From: Sanderia malayensis
Taxonomy: Eukaryota; Cnidaria; Scyphozoa; Semaeostomeae; Pelagiidae
Reading direction: 5' to 3'
Assembly: GCA_013076295.1 (NCBI GenBank)
Contig: RQOL01000616.1
Span: 2,170,001 to 2,234,000 of the forward strand
Length of the DNA: 64,000 bases
Shown here: in pieces, positions 22,153-35,200 of the stretch
How positions within the stretch are numbered: the stretch's first letter is position 1
Layout: each line of letters starts with the position of its first letter
Position numbers and translations under genes: made by a program
The notes under the pieces: model-generated
Databases searched by the model: none
Seen by the model: the letters and a program-made list of their open reading frames with translations, nothing else
Told to the model about the DNA's origin: nothing

Positions 22153-25100
22153 TCATTCCGACGATTCTTCTGTCTTGAGGCATTCCTTTAAAGCTGTACA
22201 GTATTGAATCATCATTAAGGACAATGCCTGAGTTCGCTCTTCAGATTTTCGCTGTGCAAAAATAACAAAAAGATGTAAACTACAAATAATGTCTCAAATA
22301 AACGCCCCCGGCGTAAAAACGCTTTTTAAATAGAGAGAACAGAACCTCTCCAAGAAGGCTTTCGCTTCCTTACAAACCTCACAGGATTGATTTCAAAAAA
22401 GCAATGAAATCAATGTATTATATTAGTTAATTGTATAATGAATTGAAAAGCGACAAAACGCATAGTGGTTCATACCATTAAGGATTGTATTTTTGCTCTT
22501 TTTTCTTTGTCAGTGACAGTCTCCAACATTTCGCAAAATTCTGTTCGCTTTTGGTTTTCCTCGTCCATTTCAGCTTGCATTTTCTGCACCTATAAATACA
22601 GCACGCACAAGTTAAAACTAATGACATAAGTGTAAAATTTCCATAAACATCTCTGAATATATTTCGTATATACTTTCTCAATTATCATCAATAACTATCA
22701 TATGTACCAATTTTTCGAGCTTTTCTTGTTTATCTTCTTCATCTAAACGTGAGAATATTTCTTTTCCGGCCTGAAATAAGAAAAGATAAACACTTCTGAG
22801 TGTAGGTATCAGAGTGTACTGACTTGCACTTCTCGTAATGAGACGCGTGCTTCTGAAGTAGAGCCAGAGCATCTCCTGGTGTAAGCACAAAACAGACCAG
22901 ATAACACACCGCAAAAATATATTAATAGAACTATCAGCGCAGTATATTATCTATTGTTGAGGCTATAGTCTTGTTAGTTTTAAAGAATACTGAAATATCA
23001 GTTACCTTTTTTGCAGTCTCTGCAGCCGTTGCAATGGAATCTACGTCTCTAGAGTCGAGACTCTGAAACAAAAGAACGAAAAATTACAGGTACGCGAACA
23101 TTCCAAACCGCAAACATGTATCAAGAGCTTTTACTGCAATATATTTCGATCTTATTTTTATATGGCGAGTTTCTATTAACCGTAAAATGAGATATTACCC
23201 TCTGGAGAGGATGCTCGAACCCTTCGTCTTGAATCAACGTGTTGCTACGATTAAATCTCTTACGTAACTGTGGTGATGACATTGGTTTACTGAGGAATCC
23301 TGATCGAAAGCCGCGAGCATCAGGGATTTGCAATGATATAGAGTCAAATTCCCTGCGTTCCAAGGGTCCTTTAACGGCGATTCCGTTCGACTTTTTTGAA
23401 GTGGTGTCTGTTTCCGAACGCCATGACGGCGGTTTGGCTCGAACACCCATTCTATAACAAATCCAACAAGATGATAAGCAAAAATCAAAGGAGAAATGAA
23501 TATATGGAAATCATGGTGTGTAGTATACAAAAATTAGAAAATATAACTGAATGATAGATTATACAATGCTATTGTTGATAAACACAAATCATTGCAGGGG
23601 TATATTAGCACTACCAGTTGAGAATAAATGTTGGTAGCTGCTGGTTGAATAAAAAGATATACCTTGTACAATAGGTATGAGAATGTGCATTTGCGATGCA
23701 CTTCTTATGCGATATCATTGCACAAACACGGCATTGAAAAGCAGTTTTTGTCCAAACCTGCAAATCAAATCAAAAGTAACGATTACAAAATTATTTATAA
23801 ACATTATAGACAACGGTGAACTCTTCCAAAAAGCAAGTCGATTTGGTTCAAGCCCAGACATGCTATTTCCTATGAAACTTAGGAGCTGTGTATATCTTGA
23901 GAGGGTAAGCCAGGCAGCAATTATTGTGCTTGACTCTCTCTGTGCTATAATAAAGCTGGTACAATGAAATTATGTCACAAACACCCGGTGGTCGGACTGG
24001 TTACAATTCGAGAATCCTATTCGAAATATAATTCGAAAATCATTATTCGATATAATTCGATAATCCTATTCGATAATTCGAAAATCAGGGATGATAAAAA
24101 GAAATTGCTCACTTTTTTCTGACAATAGTCGCATCTTGTAGAAGAATAAAAGTGCGTTCCCATAAAATCGTGCATTTTCTCGGTGTCCCTAAAGAAAACA
24201 AAAACATGAAACTTTGTAATGTAAAAGTGTAACGACTGGGGGGGGGGGCAATGAACAATTTGAAGCCCTAATTTGAAGCCAAAATTTGCTGGTCTAAATG
24301 TGTTGGGTGACCTACAAACTTTGATATATAGAAGGGCATGTATGTCTGTTGTATAAATGTATACATGCAAGGTAAAATGAACATTTGACAAAAGTTGAAG
24401 GAAACGTACAGTTTATTATCGCTTTCCGAAACACCTTGGTTTTCTTCTATCTCCTGCAATGAGTAAGAATATCCATTGAAGCTTTCCTAAACTGTAAGAG
24501 CATCGTAAAACGAGACTTCTAAACCAGCCCCATACGCCTCGATATTTCAATTATGGTTCAACAGACTTGCAATACATGGTACAAAAAAGCCGACATTCAA
24601 ACCTCGTTCTTGTGTGCGTAGCCATCAAGTGCTTGGTTTAATTCCTCTTCGCTTAAGAAACAGTTCTGTAAGTTTAGTTTATAACAGAAGGCAAGATTTA
24701 TGTCGCCATTGCAAGTTTCTGGTTTCAGACCAGGCATTAGAACTCGCAAATTTGTCTTACTACAAGAAAGAGAGAGAGACAGAGAGTTATAATGGTAATG
24801 ATGATAACAATGCTGATTGTTTGGCAAATTAAAAATCAGAAATACCTGACACCAGATCTGTTGTAGGAAGGATTTAGGAAATATGCTTGCACGTGTTTGT
24901 GTGAAGTTGTCGATAAACATTCCAATGCAATTTCCATTAATGGAACAGAAGCCTAAAGGAAACAAGTCAGCATTATAGCTCATTGTGTCCCTCATCCCCC
25001 CGCTACTAACTCTACACAACAGTAAAACACATTGCAGATTGCTATGGGGCAGGGGTATCATATGCTGGAACATGTATTAAATAATAACGGTATAGAAACA

Positions 25101-28100
25101 AGAGGAAAAGGTGGGAGAAACACACTAACATATCCAAGCAGAATATCTTTGTCTTCTCGTTCCTCTGATTTGCTCCAAACGCAAACGTTAAGAAACCTGT
25201 GCTGTTTCTCCACATCAAAACTGAAACTTTCATTCCAACTTGGTTCCTAAAAATGTTTAATTCAAAAATTACAGTGAACTTCTGCAATGAGGCTGAATAG
25301 AAACCATTAGTGCTACCCTTTCAATTTGAAGGGTGTTTATTTCCCCTGCGAGATTAAGCAGTGTGGATAAGCCCCTTTAAAACCCCTTAAAATGAAGTAG
25401 CTTTGTCACATACAACGTTTGAGCAAACCAGACTTGTCTTCTGTGAAGTTGGTGGCCGATCAACATCTTTATTCAGCAAAGTATACTGGGATATGTTATC
25501 CCAGCCTCCATCTGCATCTGTTCTATTACTATTCTCGCTTTCAAAATCCGATGTTTCGTTGTCTAGGTCAATGCTGTTATCTTTCCTATGAAGAATTTTC
25601 AGCCTATCTGCTTGCATGTTCCTAGAAGCCTCGGTATCGTTAAGAGTCTCATTTTCAACAATTCCCTCGTTGCAACCATGCCTCTCCTCTTCTAAAGTTT
25701 TGTCTTTACTTGCATCTCTCTCTTTTTCGGCAATATTCATTTTAAAACCTTGAATTTGTTTCTCTTTCTTCGCATTCGACTCTTCTTTATTGTCAGAAAC
25801 CATCGAAGCAAATGCCTTTTCATCCTTATTCAGGATACTCCTATCTTCCACATTATTAACTTCTTTAATGATCCCTTTAGCTTTCTTTGCGTTTTCCTCA
25901 GACCGCTTATTCGATTGTTTATTACACTCTGTCTCTATTTCTTTTTTACGAGCTTGTTCATGAAAACTCACCGACGCAGTCTTGTCTGCATCTCCTAAAA
26001 GAGAGGCAAATATAGTTATGGAACACCCTAAATATACCACCTTTCATACCAGTTAAAAAGCAGTGGAACCCTTTATCTAGGGGGTAAAGTGCAAATTGTC
26101 TTAGATTAATTACGCTGCTGTTATGATGACACGTGCAACCTATACTTCAAATCAAATTGACCATAAAAGCACAATAGGTTCCTTGTTGGGGAGGGGGTTA
26201 GGTTGGGATTAGATCATACTCGTAGCAGATGTCTGGCTGACTTTGCGAAGAATTTCCTTAACATTTTCATTGGCTATTTGTTGCTCAAGCTCTTGTACGA
26301 TAATATTAACGAACTCCTCTCCATCGCTATCATCTGCATCGAGCGTGACGTTGTTGTAATCAAAACTGCTTTCGAAATCTTTAGGTTGTTGTTGTTGTTG
26401 TACTTCTGTTGATCCGTCCACTTCTTCGTCTCGACTTTCCGACTCAGACACGTCTTGATTCTCAATGTTGACCACAGGGGTACAAGATGGTCTTTGTAGT
26501 TTAAAAACAATCCTATAAGGGAAAGATACACGTTTTTTATGAGAAACCACTTTATAAGAAACTTACTAGTAGAATTTGTGCCAAATTACAATAAATTCTT
26601 TTGTTTTATTGTTTTCCTTAACAATAGAAACCAATAGAAAATTTAAGAAACTTTTACTAGTAGGGCTTGAGCTAAGTTTCTTATACAATAAAAAACGTGT
26701 AGTTCTGTGAAATACTGTACTATTCCTGAAGCGAAATACAAACTTAAAAATACCAGCTTTGTAATTAAATCAGTTCACGTGATTTATCCCATGAACATTT
26801 TCATTTTATACTGTTTATCAATAAGCATACGTAACTATCGAGGGTGTTTGGTAGTCAATATAACATTCGTTCGACTTACTTGTCTCCGTTGTTCTTGATT
26901 AACCGTATAGCCTGCTTCATTGATTCAACCGCGACATCATTAATAGCGAGTAAGATATCTCCTCTTTGTATATCCAGTGTACTGGCTGGTGAATTCGGTG
27001 AAATTGTGTCGATGACAATCGTTTCTCTGTTCTCTCCAGTATGTTGATGTTCGGTGTCTGGTTTCTGTGACGGCTTGATTCGAACGCCTAGTGAACCATT
27101 CAGAGTTCTTGTCATTACAACCTTTGGAGAAGAAAAAGTTGACATAAAAATGCTGGTCACGCTGAAAATCTTTCCCACAATGCTGCCCCTATGCTCTGAA
27201 TCAATGGGGGCAGCACTGTGTCCTTGCTCAACTTGGTATTCTACTATGATTGTTGAAAGTGTGCTCTTTGGAGTAGTTGCCCGCAGGGCCTCAAAATGAA
27301 TCTCGCATGTGGTTTTGAGAAGATGTCGAATCACACTAAGATTAACTATGAGAAATGTAGTTGGGTGTGTAAGCAAAGAGTGCTCTGTGCCATAAAGCAG
27401 CTCAGTAGACAAATGATCAGAATTTATTTCCCTATATAGATATATATCATTATATAAATACGTCCACTGTAGCTTCTCTACCTGCATCGAGCATCAAATC
27501 TGCCCTGATTGTGAAAGAATAACTGCTTGAAACATTGATGAAGTTACCTCGTGAACAGACCAAAGAGAGCTATTCTTAGGCATGAATTCACTCCATGGCA
27601 AAGTCTCAATTGATACACTGCAATACAACTGTGTATTCATTGGTAGTTCGGGCAATCTGGTACATTCCAAAACCTCAACATCTAATTTTCCAACTGTCAC
27701 TTGACTATTGTGCACAAAGACCTCTTCCTTGCCATTGTGTGGGATTGGCTGACGAAAAAATGGCTTGTAACGAACTTTGTACCTTGGTAAAGTGTGTTTT
27801 CGCCTGACTGATTTTCGTATTTGACTTTTTATTAAAGCTGTTAGTTTTGATAAGTTTTTTCCATTGAATTGTGATTCAACTTCTAAATCCATTTCGGGAT
27901 CCTTTAAAAAGAGAAGCAGGTTATAAAAAGAGAGACACAATTCAATGAACAATATGACTAAGTGATTTAAGATATATAGATACTAAATGATTAGAGTGCA
28001 AGGAAAGGTATAACATACATCGTAAAATGAAAATGACCAATGCGTACAGGGGTTTCTTGTGAACTGCAATCGAAGTCTTCCTTTTAATGAATTCAGCTTG

Positions 28101-29476
28101 ACTGCCATGTAAGCTGTCTTACCAAATATCAATTCCGCATCCAATGAGAGAAGAAATCCACCTGAATACTCAATATCAAGTGCAAGATCAAGTTCTTGGG
28201 CAACTTGATCAGCCCCTCTTGATTGAATCTTCATCACTGTTGCATCTGAAAAACAATACAAAATTCAATAAACCATAGAAAATTCAATACTATAGTAGTT
28301 CTCCAAAGACTCTATTGTACCTAAATAAGTCTGTGTCGATGAGCCAACAAAAGCAGTGTATTGCAAGAATTGTAGGCTGAAACCTGGGAGCTGTGAGCCC
28401 TGATCTCATTAATTATGGTCTGATTAGAATTGTACGATAATACAAGGCAACATTACTATTCTTATTCCTTATAGATGCTGCCAGAAGATATTTGATGCTT
28501 GTGAAGGCAATGAATATTGTAAGTTTTCTTTCAACTTTATAAATAAGTAGATAAAACTAGACTTTAGTTGAGATGAAGCGCCTATGGAACTTTTAAGAAG
28601 AATAAAACTACTCCTGAATCTCTGACGGCATACACACATGTCAAAGATTCAGGAGTAGTTTTAGTTTCATGCATTTATGCACAAAAATTCTTACTTGTAA
28701 TAACTGGCAATGATTCCCCCAAGCAGAAATCTTTCACTCTGATCTGCTGCAGAAGTTTGCCAACAGCTTTGTTTAATAACAACTCTTGGAACTCGTTGTT
28801 CATCTTTTTGATGAAAAAACTTTTGGTCTTTGTGGTGTCTCTCCATTCTCTCCAAAGAAATGCAATCATCAGATTCAAAAACATGCAGCTTTCACTTGAT
28901 GTTGCTCCTTCTGCTTTGCAGTAATCTGCCACATGCTTTGGGGTATGAAATATAAAATTGTATAGAATTACATTCGATTGCAGCTACAGATGATTAAACA
29001 TTGATGTTTAGAAAACCCAGGGAAATAGAATTTATTGAGTTAGAAAAGGATGCAAAAACCTGCAAGGCAATATCAAAAGAAAATAAGCAAATGCCCCTTT
29101 TGTATTAAGATACTCGAGCTTCAATCAGATCATTAAAATATCAAATTTCAAATTTACTCTAAACTAATAATAATAATTAATAAAATTAATAATAATTAAT
29201 CACATCCAAGTATCAGGAATTAACTTACGATAATAATCAGAATTCATTTTCTTTTGCTAATTGGAAATTTCCTACAAATTAAATAGGGTAAGGAAGAAAT
29301 GTACGTAATATTGAACAATGTTACAATACCTTTGGATTACAAACATGGACATTCTTAGGAACAAGTTTTGGTTCCTCTTTCGGCTTGAGTTTGAGCCAGT
29401 AATAAATGATTAATAAATTAACCGCCAAAACTGATAAAACACCTGCAATATAACCAAACAACAAGGCTAATAACAT
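22153..29476 (-). CDS. PDZD8: PDZD8-like ER membrane-contact-site lipid transfer protein, 18 coding exons
   Basis: PDZD8 tethers ER to mitochondria and late endosomes and moves lipids through its SMP domain. Exons in gene order: 29330-29476, 28695-28935, 28019-28245, 27548-27901, 26880-27121, 26220-26512, 25414-25994, 25130-25246, 24846-24952, 24603-24759, 24410-24453, 24113-24188, 23663-23757, 23199-23451, 23006-23062, 22708-22770, 22476-22589, 22153-22251. Phases close to 1088 aa (human 1154). Order: N-terminal membrane anchor (residues about 2-27), SMP domain (about 60-300, with FGKTAYMAVKL and RLRLQFTRNPCTHWSFSF), PDZ (about 324-410, GSLGVRIKP, LQRGD-like IQRGDILLAI), acidic Gln-containing linker, C2-like PSWNESFSFDV, C1 zinc finger (HDF...CDYCQKK, then VWTKTAFQCRVC and HKKC), and a C-terminal coiled coil ending in RTQALSLMMIQYCTAL. 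Intact. Confidence 0.93.
26529..26699. mobile_element. TA-flanked MITE close to the PDZD8 exon 6 acceptor
   Basis: The 171-bp element starts cacgttttttatgagaaac and ends with the near-reverse complement (cttatacaataaaaaacgtg), with TA on both sides. It belongs to the same family as 8541-8842. On the PDZD8 strand its end lies 14 bp before the exon 6 AG, so the natural branch region is either inside the element or was displaced by it. Confidence 0.72.
28604..28662. repeat. Hairpin in PDZD8 intron 2
   Basis: Perfect 18-bp arms (aaaactactcctgaatct and its complement) around a 23-bp loop. The arm sequence is not found elsewhere in the window. No flanking duplication is apparent. Confidence 0.75.
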
Positions 29477-29654
29477 GATTTTATTTCCTCTTCACATATT
29501 TTCATTTCATAAAAACATTTTTGTGGGCGAAAGGATCAACTTCCCACAATATGATTGAGCTGAATGTTGCCTCCTTTTCATAGTTGTAAGATACTTGATC
29601 GTAGTGACAAAAGAGCGGAGGGATTGAACTGGATGAATTAACTAGATTAAGTGT

Positions 29655-29960
29655 GAATCCCACTATTTCGGTCATTCTCATCACCTTGGAACAAATTGCA
29701 GTTTTCTAGGACAATTGGTTCAAAAGTTATCGTTGTTCTAGAAACACCGGGTATGGATCTACCTTCAAACCTTAGAAAACGTCGTTTCAAGTGTTTTGGA
29801 ACGCTAGGGACAGATTACCATGAAATATGAATTGCAAATAGTCGAAACCCACTATTTCGGTCATTCTCATCACGTTGGAACAAATTTCAGCTTTCTAGAA
29901 CAATTGGTTCAAAAGTTATCGTTGTTCTAAAAACATCGGATATCCACTGTGTTTTTCAAA
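29655..29960. repeat. Two copies of a ~190-bp repeat, inverted relative of 55068-55820
   Basis: cactatttcggtcattctca recurs at 29661 and 29850. Each copy continues through gttggaacaaatt, ctttctagaacaattggtt and caaaagttatcgttgttct. The reverse complement (aaccaattgttctagaaagc) matches the 55068-55820 array (aaccaagggtcctagaaagc). Confidence 0.7.
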
Positions 29961-30330
29961 ACGGCGAAAAAACGTGAAAATTTGTGATAAATATGACCCA
30001 CAGTCCCGGGACTAAATGATTGGTTGCCACCTGACTCTAAATTTCTACCTAAGGTTATGTTAAGTTCTTTAAATTCAAGGTTTGCGCTTCAAATATTTAT
30101 GCTAGAGAGACGGGGTAACGTTTTAGCTGTGCAGGAGCCTATGGTCAACAGGAATATAAAAAACTGGAACATGTTTAGAAAATGTGGCCCTCAGTCCCAG
30201 AACTAGAAAATTGGCTTGGCACGCATGTAGGCAGAGTGTAGCGGGAAATGACTAATATCAACGTGTTAAGCGGGACCATAAATGTCTGGTGAGTTGATTC
30301 TTTTGACCTTCTACTATTCTTTACTGCAAG

Positions 30331-30400
30331 GCAGCGTTCCTGTAGAGTACTGGTAACTTACCTGCACACTAACCTTGAGATCACGGGTTCGAAACCTGAA
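30331..30400 (+). other. tRNA-like sequence (SINE head or tRNA pseudogene)
   Basis: A pol III B-box-like ggttcgaaacc at 30386-30396 is preceded by an A-box-like gtagagtactggtaac about 50 bp upstream. The T-arm can pair (cgggttcgaaacctg), but anticodon and acceptor stems are weak. It immediately precedes the telomere-like array. A functional tRNA is unlikely; a tRNA-derived SINE head is possible. Confidence 0.3.
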
Positions 30401-30447
30401 GAGAACATTTAATTTGTGTTTTGATCAATTTGTAATTAAAATGTCTT

Positions 30448-31041
30448 AAAGGTGGGCGTGTATGCGTAGTGCCATATATAGGCTACTGCGCAGGAGTATA
30501 CATGACGTAATATTGACAGTGGCTGGTGTATCAGTTATTGTTAGGTTTAGGGTTAGGGTTAGGGTTAGGGTTAGGGTTAGGGTTAGGGTTAGGGTTAGGG
30601 TTAGGGTTATGCCCTAAAGGTGGGCGTGCATGCGCAGTGCCATACATAGGCCATTGCGCAGGAGTATACATGACGTAATGCTACTGACAGTGGCTCGTGT
30701 ATCAGTTAGGGTTAGGATTAAGGTCAGTGTGCCCTAAAGGTGGGCGTGTGTGCGCAGTTTCCTATATAGGTTACTGCGCAGGAGTATGCATGACGTAATA
30801 TTGACAGTGGCTGGTGTATCAGTTATTGTTAGGTTTAGGGTTAGGTTTAGGGTTAGGGTTAGGGTTAGGGTTAGGGTTCGGGTTATGCCCTAAAGGTGGG
30901 CGTGCATGCGCAGTACCATACATAGGCTATTGCGCAGGAGTAGGCATGACGTGGGGCTACTGACAGTGACTGGCTGTATCAGTTAGGTTTAGGGTTAGGA
31001 ATAGGGTTAGGGTTAGGCTAGTGTGCCCTAAAGGTGGGCGT
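30448..31041. repeat. Second composite palindrome plus TTAGGG array
   Basis: Four units begin near 30462, 30630, 30750 and 30906. They share with 1-735 the tgcgcagt ... actgcgcagga inverted repeat, the catgacgtaat motif and the hexamer run, but differ in linker (ctgacagtggct, cctaaaggtgggcgtg). The hexamer run at 30540-30608 has about ten TTAGGG copies. It lies in the head-to-head interval upstream of the C3-like gene. Confidence 0.88.
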
Positions 31042-32223
31042 CCACGGACGGACTTAGGCAAAGTAAATGATTTGTGGCGGATATCCCTGACAACTAACTT
31101 TTCAAATATTTGTCCAAGAGAACTGAAACTTGTTTCAGAATGATCAGAGGTGTCTAATTAGTAGGTTTCGACCCCTTGCGTGTCAAATTTTGATCTATTT
31201 CAAAATTTGAATTTGTTGAAACTGTGTATACACGGACTTAGACAAAGTAAATGATTTGTCTTGGACATCCCTTACAATTAACTTTTGAAATAAATATGTT
31301 GGGATAAGAGACAAGCTTGTTATCTTTTGAAGTGACAGCCTAGCTTTCAGGAAAGCAAGACCTTTGGATTTCAGTGGTTGAATCCACCTCGCTAGAGCTC
31401 ATGGTAGTTCAATACCTCAGAGTCTAGTGTGTTGCTAAGGATGGGAATCCAGCGCACCGACTGGTGTGAGCGCAATTTTTCCTTTTTTATTGATATTTCA
31501 CTTTCACATTCATTGTAGCTGCAAGTTTTCTGATCATATACCTTACATGACGTATACTTAACCTATCTATTTGTCCAGTGGATTGTACATTGCATAGGGA
31601 CGATTTGTACCCATAAGAATATCTACCTAGCGTATTAGAAATAGTTCAAAATTGAATTGCTTGATGTTGATGAAATAGCAAATGTTCATTGCAACTACAA
31701 ATCATAATTCTTTGAATTTGAAAATATAATTACAAGCCATATTTCTTTGCATTTCAAACGTTTCAGGAGCTTAAATACACCCATTTTTTTTAGAAACGAT
31801 TTATAAGAAACGATGGGGCCAAAAACAAAATTCTCTGAAATTAAAGCTTAGATTTTTTAGAATGGTGTGAGAAAAACGAAACTTGCCACTCGATGCAAAA
31901 ATAGGCCATTCGTAAGTGTTTGCACACTTATTCTAACATCAAAATGTGCTCAAACAATGATAGAAGCATGTTTTCGCGTTTGCGTTTATTTTGCGGCGTT
32001 ACGAGTCTTGTGCAAAACGGAAGTTAATCAAAATATATACAGGGTCAACAACAATGGCCGTGAACAGGAACATTTTTAACTTCCGAAGTATTCTTGTTTC
32101 ACTTTCTTTCCATTGATTTCATCATCAATTGTCGATCAGATTCAGATTTCCGTTTAACAAGCTCTGCTCTGGTCAGAGAATAGAGGTTGGAAAATTCAAG
32201 TTGAATTTTATAACATCGTAAAT

Positions 32224-35200
32224 ATGGCCTGGCTGCAAGATAGATTTGTGTTGATTGTCCTGGGTCTATTCTGCATGATCAATACTTCACAGGCACAAGC
32301 GAAGTACGTAATTTTCTTTTTTTTGTTGTTTTTATCATGTCTACTTTTTTCAAATTAGCTTGCTACGTGATTTCAAAAGCACGAAGATTTTAGTTTGAAG
32401 CAAAATTTGCGAATATTTAATTTTGAATTTTTTAGTTTAAATGTTTAATTTTTAATATTGTCGCTGTGTAATTTTCAACATGACTCAATTTCATGTATTT
32501 TTCAACAATAACAATATTTAATTACAATGATACGAGAAAACGATATGATGAATATTTAAGTTAACTTTTAATCGAACAGAGAAGGATATAGGTATTACAT
32601 CAATTTACAAAGTTATTGCTGAAGGACATATGGAAAGAGCTCTGAAAAGAGCTATCGAAGCCATATGACCTCAGTGACGTGTTAAAAATAGATAAAAGTG
32701 AAATATACACGAATATGTTTCAAATGTATAAGAAAGATATTTTAAGAAGAAAATTAGTCGATAATGACAAAAATGATTAAATAAAAGAAAACATCATCGC
32801 ATCATCATCATCGCAACGCACTTCGTTCTCATTGAACTTTATTGCAATGAAGTATACGATTTTTTTTTCATTTTTAGGCCGATTTTTTTTGCTCATTGTC
32901 CGAATGCTCTTCGTATTGAGACTGTCGAGCAAGTATCCCTGTCAATTCAAAATGTTCCGGGTGCAGTCAAATTCCAATTGTATTTTCAAGACTACCCCAA
33001 CAGAAAAAAAACATTTTCTCAGAAAGAGGTCGAAGTCAACCAGGGTAAGCCCGCCTCGTATAGGTGCTCAGCATTGCAAACGAGAAATTTTAGAGGAAAT
33101 TTTTCATAGAATATGTGTTGCGTCTTTCTTCTTTAATGATGTCATTTTATCAGTATTTTCAGATTATCGTTGTCGATAATTATTTTGCATGCTTCTTTTT
33201 TAGGCTCTCCCCAAATTGTCAATGTTAAGGTATACAATAAAAACAACAATTTCATTATTTGTTATGCAACTCCCTGTTTCATTCAAATTCAACTACCGTA
33301 TTTATTCAAATTAGCGCCCATCCTCTTTTAACCGCCCCCTCCAATAAGCGCCCACCCTAAAATAAAAAAATGTGAGCTAATTGCTGCTCTTTTGTTATGA
33401 CGGCTGATGATGTATACTATTGCTCACAGGTTGGGACGAATGACGTAGCTCCTCCCCCCAAGGCCGACAAACAGTATGTTTACCTCGTTATCAAATCAGT
33501 GTCAGCTGGATTTAAATTTGAAAAGGAAGCAAGGGTTCTGCTTTCAAGGAAATCCAGAGCTGTTTATATGCAAACTGACAAACCGATCTATACTCCAACT
33601 CAAACAGGTGGGTTTATGCCACTGTCCCTCCCTCCTTTAGAACAATCTCGCTTTCAACGACACCATGTTGATTGCTTTTTCTTCTAATTGTGGTCTGCTC
33701 TTTTTCCAATTCCAGTTCGCTTGAGAATAATCCCAGTTGGAATTGATTTGAAGCCAATTCCTGCTGGCAAGGTAACAATGTATTTTCATACTCTAAAGCG
33801 CATGCTCTAGTACAGGCAATGTTCTGAGACAAATTTCCGCTGGCTGACTTATACATTGTGTCGACAGCGAAAGCTCCAGTGATTCGTCAACTATTCCACC
33901 TCCCAGATTACATTCTATATACAATCGTGCACTTTCTAAATTAGTATCCAACATACTGGGTGCTGTAATTTAACGTTTCTCGCACGCCTTTGGACAATTT
34001 CAGCTATTAAAATCCAACCGAATAGTCTACCTTATAACAGAGCATGTTCTATAGCGTTTGACTTGTGCAACCTTTTTGTGACATTGTTTTTAATTTTACA
34101 ATGCTTCTTCTTTTTTTGCAGCTTATGGTTGAGATCAGGGTTTGTGTGAATTACAATTGTCTTCTACCAGTTATCTAATAAGAATAGATGAATGGTTTAT
34201 CTTGATTTCCATTTGTTTTCCCTCAAAATTGTCCACCTCGTTTTTTTGTTAGAATCCCGATGGAAAGATTGTTGAAAGATACGATCGGCTCTTTTCCAGA
34301 GCAGGTAGGAGGAACTCACTTTCATATTTGTATGTTTTATATGTCAGACTTTTGGTTGCTTTATTTTCTCCAATGAGTCATTGTTTCATTGCATAGGGTA
34401 TATCGTGCAGCAGATGGTTCTTGGTGACACGCCTTTGATTGGAAACTGGACCATTTCTGCATTGTATGAAAAACAGGTAGGTTTGGTTACTTATTCCTCG
34501 TGTAAAACAGCTTCAAAAGCGCAAGCATTGGTCTCGATTTACGACTTGATACCGAGGGCGTATAGCTTGCAAGCTGAATAGTAAAACAATGCCACGCAAA
34601 ATGGTACCAGCTTTTCTTTCCAAGAAAGTTTCTTTTAAAATAGAAATAGCGAGCATGCTACGTGTAATAAAGAATATTAGTTGATGTTTGGAGAGCTGCT
34701 TAATGCTTTCTGGATGATTTTTATGAACAACAGTTCAATGAAGTGCATTTATAGCATTGTAATTTTCTTCCAGAATACTTCGATCACATTTGAAGTTCGA
34801 GAATACGGTACAGCATTCATGTTTTTCCATTCTTTATACAGATCGTTGTTTCCAGAACTTCAGCTGCCTTCTTTAAAGTGTCATGCATGCATTCTTTCTT
34901 ATTCAATCATTCCTCAACTTTAGATGAATTTGAAATCACTATGTATTATCATTTTTTATATGCGTATATTAATCATATAATTATTCCTCTCTTTTTTCTA
35001 GTTTTGCCAAGATTCTCTGTAGAAGTCATCGGGCCGAAATACGTTCTTCAAAATGACAAAGAGATTAAGATTACAGTCCGAGCCAAGTAAGTAGCCATTT
35101 ACAAACTTACTCTCCTTCAAAGAAGCCTCACTCACATCGAAGGCCAACACTGTAAATGCTTGTCATATGGTTTCGTTTTGGTTTTCGTTATAGGTATGTG

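Larger units (their letters stand above)
29477..32223. other. Divergent intergenic region between PDZD8 and the C3-like gene
   Basis: The two genes are head to head across about 2.7 kb. It holds two copies of a 190-bp repeat (29655-29960) related to the array at 55068-55820, a tRNA-like sequence (30331-30400), and the second composite telomere-like array (30448-31041). A left end of the TTATAAGAAAC MITE lies at about 31770-31815. No gene is supportable. Confidence 0.65.

Noticed and set aside
30331..30400. A functional tRNA gene
   Set aside because: B-box and T-arm look right, but the anticodon and acceptor stems do not pair; kept only as tRNA-like.
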